Source: Streptomyces vietnamensis
GTDB lineage: Bacteria; Actinomycetota; Actinomycetes; Streptomycetales; Streptomycetaceae
DNA: 64,000 nucleotides
Assembly: GCF_000830005.1 (NCBI RefSeq)
Contig: NZ_CP010407.1
Coordinates: forward strand, 4,259,001-4,323,000
Reading direction: 5' to 3'
Positions 27,216 through 36,528 of the stretch are shown here, piece by piece (position 1 is the first letter of the stretch; each line of letters opens with the position of its first letter). Under the pieces are notes generated by a model. That model was not told where the DNA came from and did no database searches. It worked only from the letters and a program-made list of their open reading frames with translations. The translations under genes were made by a program, and so were the position numbers.

Positions 27216-27506
27216 ATGCGTCACTACGAGGTGATGGTCATCCTCGACCCCGATCTGGAGGAGCGCGCTGTCGCCCCCCTGATCGAGAACTTCCTCTCCG
27301 TCGTCCGTGAGGGCAACGGAAAGGTCGAGAAGGTCGACACCTGGGGCCGTCGTCGTCTCTCGTACGAGATCAAGAAGAAGCCCGAGGGCATCTACTCGGT
27401 CATCGACCTGCAGGCCGAGCCTGCGGTCGTCAAGGAGCTCGACCGCCAGATGAACCTGAACGAGTCGGTCCTCCGGACCAAGGTCCTCCGCCCCGAGACC
27501 CACTGA
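27216..27506 (+). CDS. rpsF: 30S ribosomal protein S6
   Basis: Ribosomal protein bS6 of 96 aa, which pairs with bS18 on the 30S platform. The typical start [16 protein letters not shown] and the central segment [18 protein letters not shown] are present. ATG 27216 is preceded by AAGGAGGTG; the longer open frame upstream is not used. It heads the conserved rpsF-ssb-rpsR-rplI operon. Confidence 0.97.
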   Translation: MRHYEVMVILDPDLEERAVAPLIENFLSVVREGNGKVEKVDTWGRRRLSYEIKKKPEGIYSVIDLQAEPAVVKELDRQMNLNESVLRTKVLRPETH

Positions 27507-27580
27507 GCTTCTAGCTCAGAGGTCATCGGGTTCGAGTAGCAGCAAAGCAGCCAGAAGCAAACCCGCCGAGAGGTTCCCCC

Positions 27581-28165
27581 ATGGCAGGCGAGACCGTCAT
27601 CACGGTCGTCGGCAATCTTGTCGACGACCCCGAGCTGCGCTTCACCCCGTCCGGTGCGGCGGTCGCGAAGTTCCGTATCGCGTCCACCCCCCGCACCTTC
27701 GACCGTCAGACCAACGAGTGGAAGGACGGCGAGAGCCTCTTCCTGACCTGCTCGGTCTGGCGTCAGGCGGCGGAGAACGTCGCGGAATCGCTCCAGCGAG
27801 GCATGCGCGTCGTCGTGCAGGGCCGGCTGAAGCAGCGGTCCTACGAGGACCGTGAGGGCGTCAAGCGCACGGTCTACGAGCTGGACGTCGAGGAAGTCGG
27901 CCCCAGCCTCAAGAACGCCACGGCCAAGGTCACCAAGACCACCGGTCGCGGCGGCCAGGGTGGATACGGCGGCGGCCAGCAGGGCGGCGGCGGTGGCGGC
28001 TGGGGTGGAAACTCCGGCGGCGGTGGCCAGCAGGGTGGTGGCGGTGCTCCCGCCGACGACCCGTGGGCGACCGGCGGCTCCTCCGGCGGCGGCCAGCAGG
28101 GCGGCGGCGGTGGCGGCTGGGGTGGAAACTCCGGCGGCGGCTACTCGGACGAGCCCCCCTTCTAG
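27581..28165 (+). CDS. ssb: Single-stranded DNA-binding protein
   Basis: SSB of 194 aa for replication, repair and recombination. The OB fold occupies residues 1-110 ([21 protein letters not shown]). A flexible Gly/Gln-rich linker follows and the acidic tip SDEPPF binds partner proteins. The linker contains a 53-bp exact DNA duplication (27971-28023 and 28088-28140) encoding [17 protein letters not shown] twice. It lies 74 nt after rpsF in the ribosomal operon, the normal place for the essential ssb. Confidence 0.96.
   Translation: MAGETVITVVGNLVDDPELRFTPSGAAVAKFRIASTPRTFDRQTNEWKDGESLFLTCSVWRQAAENVAESLQRGMRVVVQGRLKQRSYEDREGVKRTVYELDVEEVGPSLKNATAKVTKTTGRGGQGGYGGGQQGGGGGGWGGNSGGGGQQGGGGAPADDPWATGGSSGGGQQGGGGGGWGGNSGGGYSDEPPF
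27971..28140. repeat. 53-bp direct repeat inside the ssb linker
   Basis: 27971-28023 and 28088-28140 are identical and in frame; a third, weaker copy begins at about 28024. Confidence 0.85.
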
Positions 28166-28221
28166 GGCACGCCCCGGAAGAAGCTCGTACTCCCACTTCT
28201 TGATCACACAGGAGAAACACC

Positions 28222-28458
28222 ATGGCGAAGCCGCCTGTGCGCAAGCCTAAGAAGAAGGTCTGCGCGTTCTGCAAGGACAAGACCGCGTACGTGGACTACA
28301 AGGACACGAACATGCTGCGGAAGTTCATTTCCGACCGCGGCAAGATCCGTGCCCGCCGCGTTACCGGCAACTGCACGCAGCACCAGCGTGACGTCGCCAC
28401 GGCCGTCAAGAACAGCCGTGAGATGGCGCTGCTGCCCTACACGTCCACCGCGCGATAA
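28222..28458 (+). CDS. rpsR: 30S ribosomal protein S18
   Basis: Ribosomal protein bS18 of 78 aa. It begins [20 protein letters not shown]; the CxxC here is the start of the zinc-binding (C+) form of S18, with a further Cys in GNCTQHQRD. In Streptomyces such C+ ribosomal proteins can be replaced by zinc-free paralogues under zinc limitation. The gene has GGAGAAA upstream and 18 nt to rplI. Confidence 0.96.
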   Translation: MAKPPVRKPKKKVCAFCKDKTAYVDYKDTNMLRKFISDRGKIRARRVTGNCTQHQRDVATAVKNSREMALLPYTSTAR

Positions 28459-28476
28459 GGGAAGGGTGACCGAAAA

Positions 28477-28923
28477 ATGAAGATCATCCTCACCCACGAG
28501 GTCTCCGGCCTCGGTGCCGCTGGCGACGTCGTCGACGTCAAGGACGGCTACGCTCGCAACTACCTGGTCCCGCGCGGTTTCGCGATCCGCTGGACCAAGG
28601 GCGGCGAGAAGGACGTGGCGCAGATCCGCCGCGCCCGCAAGATCCACGAGATCGCGACCATCGAGCAGGCCAACGAGATCAAGGCCCAGCTCGAGGGCAC
28701 GAAGGTGCGCCTGGCCGTTCGCTCCGGCGACGCCGGCCGTCTCTTCGGCTCCGTGACCCCGGCCGACATCGCCTCGGCGATCAAGACCGCGGGTGGCCCC
28801 GACGTCGACAAGCGTCGCGTCGAGCTCGGTGCGCCGATCAAGACCCTGGGCTCGCACCAGGTGTCCGTGCGCCTGCACCCCGAGGTTGCCGCGAAGCTCG
28901 GCGTCGAGGTCGTCGCCGCGTAA
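28477..28923 (+). CDS. rplI: 50S ribosomal protein L9
   Basis: Ribosomal protein bL9 of 148 aa, complete, with the N-terminal signature [19 protein letters not shown] and the motif [13 protein letters not shown]. The long central helix and C-terminal RNA-binding domain follow. It closes the rpsF operon and is followed by a strong terminator. Confidence 0.97.
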   Translation: MKIILTHEVSGLGAAGDVVDVKDGYARNYLVPRGFAIRWTKGGEKDVAQIRRARKIHEIATIEQANEIKAQLEGTKVRLAVRSGDAGRLFGSVTPADIASAIKTAGGPDVDKRRVELGAPIKTLGSHQVSVRLHPEVAAKLGVEVVAA

Positions 28924-28955
28924 CGCTGCCCTTGGCAGTCTGCGCTCAGCAGTGA

Positions 28956-28989
28956 GGAAGGGCCGCACCCCTCGGGGTGCGGCCCTTCC
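28956..28989 (+). terminator. Terminator of the rpsF-ssb-rpsR-rplI operon
   Basis: A perfect 15-bp stem (28956-28970 with 28975-28989), loop CTCG, followed by GCTGTTTTCCTT. Confidence 0.92.
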
Positions 28990-29007
28990 GCTGTTTTCCT
29001 TCCGCCC

Positions 29008-29021
29008 GTTTCACGTGAAAC
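29008..29021. other. parS: parS site (perfect)
   Basis: GTTTCACGTGAAAC between the convergent rplI and MATE genes. Confidence 0.97.
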
Positions 29022-29029
29022 AGGCACCG

Positions 29030-29043
29030 CTTTCACGTGAAAC
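29030..29043. other. parS: parS site (one mismatch)
   Basis: CTTTCACGTGAAAC, differing from the consensus only at the first base, 22 bp after a perfect site. Probably still bound by ParB. Confidence 0.8.
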
Positions 29044-29053
29044 ACGTACGGCG

Positions 29054-30391
29054 TCAGCGCGTGGCGCCCGTGACGATCCAGCGGCCGGAGCGCATCCGGA
29101 ACCAGAGGGTTCCCATCCGTACCGTCATCATCAGGGTCATCGCCCACCAGAGCGCCGTCAGCCCGCCGCCCAGCGTCGGGACCAGGAGGGCGACCGGGGC
29201 GAAGACGGCCAGTGTGAGCAGCATCGCCCAGGCCAGATAGGGGCCGTCTCCCGCGCCCATCAGGACTCCGTCGAGGACGAAGACGACCCCGGAGATCGGC
29301 TGGGAGACCGCGACCACGAGCAGGGCCGGGAGCAGGGTGTCCTGCACGGTGGTGTCGCCGGTGAAGAGCGGGACGAACAGGGGGCGGGTGACGATGAGCA
29401 GCGCGCCGAGCACCACACCGGAGAGCGCGCCCCACTGGACCATCCGGCGGCAGACCTGCCGTGCGCCGTCGGCGTCGTCCGCGCCGAGGTAGCGGCCGAT
29501 GATGGCCTGGCCCGCTATGGCGATCGCGTCGAGCGCGAAGGCCATCAGGCTCCACAGGGACAGGATGATCTGGTGGGCGGCGACCTCCGCGTCCCCGAGC
29601 CGGGCGGCGACGGCCGTGGCGATCATCAGGACCGCGCGGAGCGAGAGCGTACGGACCAGGAGCGGGACGCCGGCCTGGGCGGAGGCGCGTATGCCGGCCG
29701 GGTCGGGGCGGAGGGAGGCGCCGTGGCGCCGGGCGCCCCGTACGACCACGACCAGGTAGGCGGCGGCCATGCCGCACTGGGCGATGACCGTGCCCCAGGC
29801 GGAGCCGGCGATGCCGAGACCGGCCCCGTAGACCAGGCCGAGGTTGAGCGCGCCGTTGGCCGCGAAGCCGGCGATCGCCACGTAGAGCGGGGTACGGGTG
29901 TCCTGGAGGCCGCGCAGGACGCCGGTGGCGGCCAGGACCACCAGCATGGCGGGGATCCCCAGGCCGGAGATCCTGAGGTAGGTGACGGCGTACGGGGCGG
30001 CGGTGTCCGAGGCTCCGAAGACATCGACGAGCCACGGCGCCGTGGGCAGGGTCAGTGCGACGACGGCGGCGCCGAGGAGGAGCGCGAGCCAGATGCCGTC
30101 CATGCCCTGCCGGATGGCGGCCGGGAGGTCGCCCGCGCCCACCCGCCGGGCGACGGCGGCCGTGGTGGCGTAGGCGAGGAAGACGAAGACGCTCACGGCG
30201 GTGGAGAGCAGCGCCGCGGCGATCGCGAGGCCCGCGAGCTGGGGTGTGCCGAGGTGGCCGACGATGGCGCTGTCGACCATGAGGAACAGCGGCTCGGCGA
30301 CGAGAGCACCGAAGGCCGGCAGGGCGAGGGAGAGGATCTCGCGGTCGTGCTGTCGGCGGACGGCCTTGGAGGTCACGGGGGCCTGGGTCAT
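29054..30391 (-). CDS. MATE-family efflux transporter (DinF-like)
   Basis: Cation-coupled multidrug/toxin exporter of the MATE family, 445 aa with 12 predicted helices in two halves. The start region REILSLALPAFGALVAEPLFLMVDSAIVGHLG is the DinF-subfamily hallmark, and GTPLYVAIAGFAANGALNLGL-like sequence follows mid-protein. Substrate is unknown. The ATG start is 30391. It is divergent from dnaB, with a long DnaA-box-bearing gap between, and ends beside two parS sites. Confidence 0.88.
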   Translation of the reverse strand: MTQAPVTSKAVRRQHDREILSLALPAFGALVAEPLFLMVDSAIVGHLGTPQLAGLAIAAALLSTAVSVFVFLAYATTAAVARRVGAGDLPAAIRQGMDGIWLALLLGAAVVALTLPTAPWLVDVFGASDTAAPYAVTYLRISGLGIPAMLVVLAATGVLRGLQDTRTPLYVAIAGFAANGALNLGLVYGAGLGIAGSAWGTVIAQCGMAAAYLVVVVRGARRHGASLRPDPAGIRASAQAGVPLLVRTLSLRAVLMIATAVAARLGDAEVAAHQIILSLWSLMAFALDAIAIAGQAIIGRYLGADDADGARQVCRRMVQWGALSGVVLGALLIVTRPLFVPLFTGDTTVQDTLLPALLVVAVSQPISGVVFVLDGVLMGAGDGPYLAWAMLLTLAVFAPVALLVPTLGGGLTALWWAMTLMMTVRMGTLWFRMRSGRWIVTGATR

Positions 30392-30578
30392 GGGCTCAAT
30401 CTAATCTTCCACAGGTAAGAGATGCAATGGCTCTGTGATCCTTACTTTTGGATGGTGTGGGGCTTCGGGTGTGGGCCGTTTGTTCTGATCTTGGTCCCTG
30501 GGGAGAACTTTTTCTCCCCCACAGCCCGTGGATGAGAAAAGCGCAGGTCAGATGTGTGAGACCGGGTGCGCTATGAGT

Positions 30579-30587
30579 TTGTCCACA
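30579..30587 (+). promoter_or_regulatory. DnaA box
   Basis: TTGTCCACA, the Streptomyces consensus DnaA box. Confidence 0.8.
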
Positions 30588-30623
30588 TGGCTGTCCCCCG
30601 CTCCGTGCACAGGATCCGGGGAG

Positions 30624-30632
30624 TTCTCCACA
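30624..30632 (+). promoter_or_regulatory. DnaA box (one mismatch)
   Basis: TTCTCCACA, one base from TTGTCCACA. Confidence 0.6.
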
Positions 30633-30658
30633 GCATCTGGCCCTTCACCCACAGGGCC

Positions 30659-30667
30659 TGTGGATAA
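30659..30667 (-). promoter_or_regulatory. DnaA box
   Basis: TGTGGATAA, the reverse complement of TTATCCACA. It ends 5 bp before the -35 of the dnaB promoter candidate. Confidence 0.8.
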
Positions 30668-30672
30668 CCAGA

Positions 30673-30701
30673 TTGGCTGTCGCCCCGGGCGGGCCTACCG
30701 T
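30673..30701 (+). promoter_or_regulatory. Candidate dnaB promoter
   Basis: TTGGCT (30673-30678), 17-nt spacer, TACCGT (30696-30701). Confidence 0.5.
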
Positions 30702-30815
30702 GGACCGGCGCCCGACGCGTCAGAAGCGGTCGCAAAGCCACTCTTTGATCAAGGCCGTGGCGTAGGAAAGAGTGGCACGGCGAGGTCCGCGGAGCGGACG
30801 GGAGGAGGTGGCTTG

Positions 30816-32297
<1,482 letters not shown>

Positions 32298-32342
32298 TCC
32301 GACCGGGAAGTTCCGCGGTCGGCATCGCGTTGGACGGGGTCT

Positions 32343-33725
32343 ATGACGACATCATTCGAAGCCTTGTTGCCCGGGACCGAGCGGGCTCTGCTGCACCGTG
32401 TCGCGGTGGCCCAGTCCGAGGGGCGGACGCCCTCCTTCGTGGGGGCGGTCGTCCGCGACGGAGCGCTGGTGTGGAGCGGCTCCCGCAGCTGTGTGGACGG
32501 CCACGCGCCCGACGCGGACACCCAGTTCAGGATCGGCTCGATCACCAAGGTGTTCACCGCCGTGCTCGTGATGCGGCTGCGGGACGAGGGCCTGCTCGGG
32601 CTCGACGATCCGCTGGAGCGGCACCTCAAGGGAACGGGCGTCGGCGAGGTGACGATCGCTCAACTCCTGACCCACAGCGGCGGTCTCGCCGCCGAGACCC
32701 CCGGCGCGTGGTGGGAGAGGTCCTCCGCCACGCTGCGCCCCGAGCTCTCCGACGTCCTGGGGGAGAAGCCCTTCCTCCAGTCGCCGGGGCGCCGGCACCA
32801 CTACTCCAACCCCGGCTACACGCTGCTCGGTTCACTCGTCGAGGCGGTCCGGGGAGTGTCCTGGGAGGAAGCGCTCCGGCGCGAGATCCTGGAGCCGCTG
32901 GGGATGGACCGCACGACCGTCGACCCCGTCGCCCCGCACGCGGGCGGCTGGGCCGTCCACCCCTGGGCCGACGTCATGCTGCCCGAGCCGTCCGAGGACC
33001 TCGGCCTGATGGCGCCGGCCGGGCAGCTCTGGTCGACGGCCGCCGACCTCGCCCGGTTCGCCGCCTTCCTCGCGGCGGGGGATGAGCGGGTGCTCGCCCC
33101 GTCGTCCGTGGAGGAGATGCGCGCCCCGGCCTCCCCGGCCGGGGAGGGCGACTGGGAGGGGGGCTACGGGCTCGGTCTCCAGCTGCTGCGCAAGGACGGC
33201 CGCACCCTGGTCGGCCACACCGGCTCCCTCCCGGGCTTCGTCGCCTGCGTATGGGTGAGCGTGGAGGACGGCCTCGCGGGGATCGCCCTCTCCAACGCCA
33301 CCTCGGGCCCGCTGACGGCGGCGGTGGCCGCCGATCTCGTACGGATCGTGGCGGAGGCGGAGCCGAGGTTCCCGGAGCCGTGGCGGCCCCTTCCCGAGGC
33401 CGAGGTCGACGAGGAACTGCTGTCCCTCACGGGGCCTTGGTACTGGGGGACGTACGCCTACGGCCTTCGGCTCGGTCCCGAGCGGAGCGTGGTGCTCGAA
33501 CCCCTGCGGGGCGCCGGTCGACGGGCCCGCTTCCGCGCGCTGCCCGAGGGCGGTTGGGTCGGGCTGAACGGCTACTACGCGGGGGAGACGCTCAGGGCGG
33601 TGCGGCGCGCCGACGGCAGCGTGAGCCATCTCGACCTCGGGTCGTTCGTCTTCACGCGGGAGCCGTACGAGCCGCGGGACGCGGTTCCGGGCGGTGTGGA
33701 CGAGGCCGGCTGGCGCGGTCTCTGA
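32343..33725 (+). CDS. Serine hydrolase of the class C beta-lactamase/D-Ala carboxypeptidase family
   Basis: Penicillin-binding-fold serine hydrolase of 460 aa. The nucleophile motif SITK occurs in FRIGSITKVFTA, the second motif is YSNPGY and the third is HTG (GHTGSLPG). No signal peptide is visible, so it is probably cytosolic and more like an esterase or D-aminopeptidase than a secreted resistance enzyme. A C-terminal extension of about 110 residues has a beta-rich look. It follows dnaB by 45 nt on the same strand and could be read through from it. Substrate unknown. Confidence 0.85.
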   Translation: MTTSFEALLPGTERALLHRVAVAQSEGRTPSFVGAVVRDGALVWSGSRSCVDGHAPDADTQFRIGSITKVFTAVLVMRLRDEGLLGLDDPLERHLKGTGVGEVTIAQLLTHSGGLAAETPGAWWERSSATLRPELSDVLGEKPFLQSPGRRHHYSNPGYTLLGSLVEAVRGVSWEEALRREILEPLGMDRTTVDPVAPHAGGWAVHPWADVMLPEPSEDLGLMAPAGQLWSTAADLARFAAFLAAGDERVLAPSSVEEMRAPASPAGEGDWEGGYGLGLQLLRKDGRTLVGHTGSLPGFVACVWVSVEDGLAGIALSNATSGPLTAAVAADLVRIVAEAEPRFPEPWRPLPEAEVDEELLSLTGPWYWGTYAYGLRLGPERSVVLEPLRGAGRRARFRALPEGGWVGLNGYYAGETLRAVRRADGSVSHLDLGSFVFTREPYEPRDAVPGGVDEAGWRGL

Positions 33726-33746
33726 GCCGGTGGGCCGTTGGGCGGC

Positions 33747-33760
33747 GTTTCACGTGAAAC
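33747..33760. other. parS: parS site (perfect)
   Basis: GTTTCACGTGAAAC between the convergent hydrolase and GNAT genes. Confidence 0.97.
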
Positions 33761-33763
33761 CGT

Positions 33764-33790
33764 GCTGTTTCAGCTGTTTCAGCTGTTTCA
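33764..33790. repeat. Three tandem GCTGTTTCA units leading into a parS site
   Basis: GCTGTTTCA occurs three times in a row; the last copy supplies the left half of the parS site at 33785. Each unit contains the parS half-site GTTTCA. Confidence 0.85.
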
Positions 33791-33798
33791 CGTGAAAC
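33785..33798. other. parS: parS site (perfect)
   Basis: GTTTCACGTGAAAC, 38 bp from the previous perfect site, 7 bp before the stop of the GNAT gene. Confidence 0.97.
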
Positions 33799-33804
33799 GC
33801 GTCC

Positions 33805-34257
33805 TCAGAGGGTCTTCTTGAAGCCCACGTGGGAGGCCTCGAAGCCCAGGCGCTCGTAGAAGCGGTGGGCATCGGTGCGGGTGACGTCGGAGGTCAGCTG
33901 GACGAGCCGGCAGCCCTGGCGGCCGGACTCCGCGACGGCCCATTCGATGAGCTGCGTCCCGAGACCGCTGCCGCGCTCGTCGGCATGGATACGGACGCCC
34001 TCGATGATCGAGCGGGTGGTGCCCCGGCGGGAGAGCCCCGGGATGACCGTCAGCTGGAGGGTGCCGACGACCTTGTCCTCGCGGACGGCCACGACCACGT
34101 GCTGGTTCGGGTCGTTCGCGAGGCGCTCGAAGGCGGTGAGGTACGGGGCGAGGTCGTCGGGGGACTCGCGCTGTGCGCCCAGGGGGTCGTCGGCGAGCAT
34201 CGCGACGATGGCCGGAAGGTCCTCCGCGGTGGCGGGGCGTATCTCAAGATCGCTCAT
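33805..34257 (-). CDS. GNAT-family acetyltransferase
   Basis: Complete single-domain GNAT enzyme of 150 aa. Motif A is visible as VRIHADERGSGLGTQLIEWAV (the acetyl-CoA loop RGSGLG), and motif B as AHRFYERLGFEASHVGFKK, which resembles the small-molecule/amino-acid GNAT group. The substrate is unknown. It lies 45 nt downstream of the MarR gene on the same strand, so both may form one unit with the two-domain GNAT gene upstream. Confidence 0.88.
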   Translation of the reverse strand: MSDLEIRPATAEDLPAIVAMLADDPLGAQRESPDDLAPYLTAFERLANDPNQHVVVAVREDKVVGTLQLTVIPGLSRRGTTRSIIEGVRIHADERGSGLGTQLIEWAVAESGRQGCRLVQLTSDVTRTDAHRFYERLGFEASHVGFKKTL

Positions 34258-34302
34258 GCCCCGCAGCGTAACGCCAGGACGTCCCCGCCCGGGGGCTCAG
34301 GC

Positions 34303-34761
34303 TCATACGGGCGCGCCCACGCCCTCCACGACCTGGACCAGCGGCGCCAGCTCCGGGTTCTTCGCGGCTTCGTCGAGGGCCTCGCGGAGCGCGCTGTCGT
34401 TGGTGGGGCGGGCCTCTTCGAGGAGTTTGAGGCCGGCCTCGGTCACATCGGTGTAGATGCCGCGCCGGTCGGTGGCGCAGAGGTACCGGGTGAGCAGGCC
34501 ACGGTCCTCGAGCCGGGTGACGAGCCGGGTGGTGGCGCTCTGGCTGAGCACGACGGCGTCGGCGACCTGCTTCATCTGGAGGTGGCCGCCGGGGCCGCTG
34601 TGCTGGCGGCTGAGGACGTCGAGCAGCGAGTACTCCCGCACGCTCAGACCGTGGCCGGACTCCAGGGCGCGCTCGAGGTGGGACTCGATCCTGCCGTGCA
34701 GCAGGGAGAGGGCGCACCAGCGCTGGGAGAGCGCGGTGAGTGCGGGGTCCGTCGCGGTCAT
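34303..34761 (-). CDS. MarR-family transcriptional regulator
   Basis: MarR-type winged-helix repressor of 152 aa. The recognition region reads MKQVADAVVLSQSATTRLVTRLEDRGLLTR and the wing DRRGIYTDVTEAG (the DRR wing motif). ATG 34761 has GAGGAG upstream; the open frame beyond it is not used. It sits between two GNAT genes on the minus strand; the upstream gap (34762-34849) carries a short GACGC-N8-GCGTC inverted repeat that could be its operator, though it is weak. Ligand unknown. Confidence 0.88.
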   Translation of the reverse strand: MTATDPALTALSQRWCALSLLHGRIESHLERALESGHGLSVREYSLLDVLSRQHSGPGGHLQMKQVADAVVLSQSATTRLVTRLEDRGLLTRYLCATDRRGIYTDVTEAGLKLLEEARPTNDSALREALDEAAKNPELAPLVQVVEGVGAPV

Positions 34762-34849
34762 GTTCTCTCCTCGGTGTCTCCTCGGCGCCGGAGCGGCTCC
34801 CGGTCCAGGGTAGACGAAGCGACGCAATAATGCGCGTCTGCAAGTAAAA

Positions 34850-35713
34850 CTATCCGGCGGCGACCGTCAGGGGGGCGAAGCGGCGGCGCCAGTCGCCGGG
34901 GAGGTCGGGCAGGGAGCGGATCATCACCGACGTGGTGGCGATCGTGTCGATGCCGTTCTCCTTCGCCCAGCTCAGCAGGGAGGTGTGCCGCACGTCGATG
35001 TCCGTGCGCAGCGGTCGGTCGGTGGCGGCCGCCAGGGAGGCGATCAGGGCCTTCGCCGTGCCGGGGTCCCGGGCGATCAGGGGGCCGATGACATGGGTGT
35101 CCATGTTGGGCCAGGCGGCCGCGAAGCCGGTGATCTCGCCGCCCTCCTCCGCGACCCGGAGGTGGTCCGCGAACGCGGGGAGCCGGGCGATGAGGTGGGT
35201 GCGGTCGAGGCCGAAGACCTCGTGGTCCAGGCGCAGGACCGCCGGGAGGTCCTCGGCCGTCGCCGGGCGGACGGGAACGTCCGGGGCGGGCGCGGTGAAG
35301 GTGAAGTGCCCGCGCACCATCTCGGCCCGGCTCGTCACGGTGAAGCCCAGCTGCTCGTACAGGGGCTGTCCGTTGGACGTGGCGTACAGCGTGAGCGGGG
35401 TGTCCCCCGACTCCGCGAGGACGTGCCGCATGAGTCGGCGTCCCAGGCCCTGGCGTGCGTACCGCTCGGCGACGAGGACCATGCCGATCGCGGCGAGCCC
35501 GGGGCCGTACGAGGTGACCACGGAGCAGGCGGCGAGGCCAGGACCGTCGGGGTCGTCGATGCCGTAGCCGGTGCCGGCGGTGAGGAGCAGGCCCCACTTG
35601 TGTTCCTCGCGGAGCCATCCCCGGTTCTCGGAGAGGTCGGCGCAGGCGAGGAGGTCCTCCGAGCCGAGGCGCCGGATCGGGAGCTGTGCGAGGGAGGCGG
35701 GGGAAATCGGCAT
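34850..35713 (-). CDS. Two-domain GNAT acetyltransferase
   Basis: GNAT protein of 287 aa. The first domain has the acetyl-CoA loop RYARQGLGRRLMRHVL and the closing LYEQLGF; the second half (VRPATAEDLPAVLRLDHEVFG...) matches the C-terminal acetyltransferase-like domain often found with it. This architecture is common in actinobacteria and its substrates are mostly unknown. The start ATG 35713 is 47 bp from the divergent HAD gene, and a parS site lies in that gap and over the HAD start. Confidence 0.85.
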   Translation of the reverse strand: MPISPASLAQLPIRRLGSEDLLACADLSENRGWLREEHKWGLLLTAGTGYGIDDPDGPGLAACSVVTSYGPGLAAIGMVLVAERYARQGLGRRLMRHVLAESGDTPLTLYATSNGQPLYEQLGFTVTSRAEMVRGHFTFTAPAPDVPVRPATAEDLPAVLRLDHEVFGLDRTHLIARLPAFADHLRVAEEGGEITGFAAAWPNMDTHVIGPLIARDPGTAKALIASLAAATDRPLRTDIDVRHTSLLSWAKENGIDTIATTSVMIRSLPDLPGDWRRRFAPLTVAAG

Positions 35714-35760
35714 GCCTTTCAGGCTGAACGACGCGGTGATCTTCCGTCCACCGCTTTACG

Positions 35761-36423
35761 GTGTTTCACGTGAAACCCTCGAACCCCCGAACGCGCCGGC
35801 TGCACCTCTTCGATCTCGACGGCACCCTGATCCGGGGCTCGGCCGCCGCGGTGGAGATCTCCCGGCAACTGGGCCTGGTCGACGAGATCGCCGCCCTGGA
35901 GGAGGGCTTCCTGCGGGGGCTCACACCGGACGAGTTCGCCGTCCGGGCCCGCGAGCTGTGGTCCGCGCTCACCCCGGAGCAGGTCGCGGCGGCCTTCGAC
36001 GGGGCGCCCTGGCTGGCGGGCATCCGCGAGGTCTGGGCGGACATCCGGGCCCGGGGAGACCGCTGCGCGGTCATCTCCCTCTCGCCCGACTTCTTCGTCG
36101 AGCGGCTCCTCGACTGGGGCGTCGACACGACGCACGGCTCGCTCTGGCCGGCCGTCCCGTTCACCGAGGCGATCCACCGGCCGGGCATTCTCGACGCGCG
36201 GGCGAAGGTGCGGATCGCGCGGGAGCTCTGTGCGGGGTACGGAGTGGACCCGGTCGACTGCGTCGCGTACGGGGACTCGATGTCCGACGCGGAGCTCTTC
36301 GCGATCGTGCCGGAGACCGTGGCGGTGAACGCGGACCACCATCTTGCCGGGCTCTCCCGCCACAGCTACTCCGGAGGGGACCTGCGCGAGGCCTACGCGT
36401 TGGTCCGAAACAGCGCAGCCTAG
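35761..36423 (+). CDS. HAD-superfamily phosphatase (SerB-like)
   Basis: HAD phosphatase of 220 aa, type I cap. The nucleophile loop FDLDGTLIRG lies at residues 17-26, motif II is in AVISLSPDFF and motif IV is VAYGDSMSDAELF, as in phosphoserine-phosphatase-like enzymes. The natural substrate is not evident. Two starts are possible, GTG 35761 (giving MFHVKP) and GTG 35770, and both lie on or within a perfect parS site; neither has a clear ribosome-binding site. The same N-terminus MFHVKP is seen in CydCD for the same reason. Confidence 0.85.
   Translation: MFHVKPSNPRTRRLHLFDLDGTLIRGSAAAVEISRQLGLVDEIAALEEGFLRGLTPDEFAVRARELWSALTPEQVAAAFDGAPWLAGIREVWADIRARGDRCAVISLSPDFFVERLLDWGVDTTHGSLWPAVPFTEAIHRPGILDARAKVRIARELCAGYGVDPVDCVAYGDSMSDAELFAIVPETVAVNADHHLAGLSRHSYSGGDLREAYALVRNSAA
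35763..35776. other. parS: parS site (perfect, over HAD start codon)
   Basis: GTTTCACGTGAAAC covers the start region of the HAD gene; its inner GTG is itself an in-frame possible start. Confidence 0.97.
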
Positions 36424-36528
36424 CCAGAAACCCGGGCCTATGGCCCGAGAACGCCACTTTCCGTCCGAAGCGCCGGTCGCAGGGGTCATGCTGCGGTCAC
36501 GGAAGCCGGCCAGCGCGAGGCGAGGCAC

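Larger units (their letters stand above)
30392..30815. promoter_or_regulatory. 424-bp MATE/dnaB intergenic region with DnaA boxes
   Basis: This gap holds three good DnaA boxes, given separately, at 30579, 30624 and 30659, weaker related 9-mers at 30527 (CGTGGATGA) and about 30645, and a dnaB promoter candidate at 30673-30701. The stretch 30702-30800 shows nothing further. Confidence 0.6.

Noticed and set aside
32343..33725. An antibiotic-resistance beta-lactamase
   Set aside because: No signal peptide and closer look to esterase/D-aminopeptidase members of the class C fold; family membership alone does not show resistance.
34805..34860. MarR operator (GACGC-N8-GCGTC)
   Set aside because: Arms of 5 bp are too short to claim; mentioned only as a possibility with the MarR gene.
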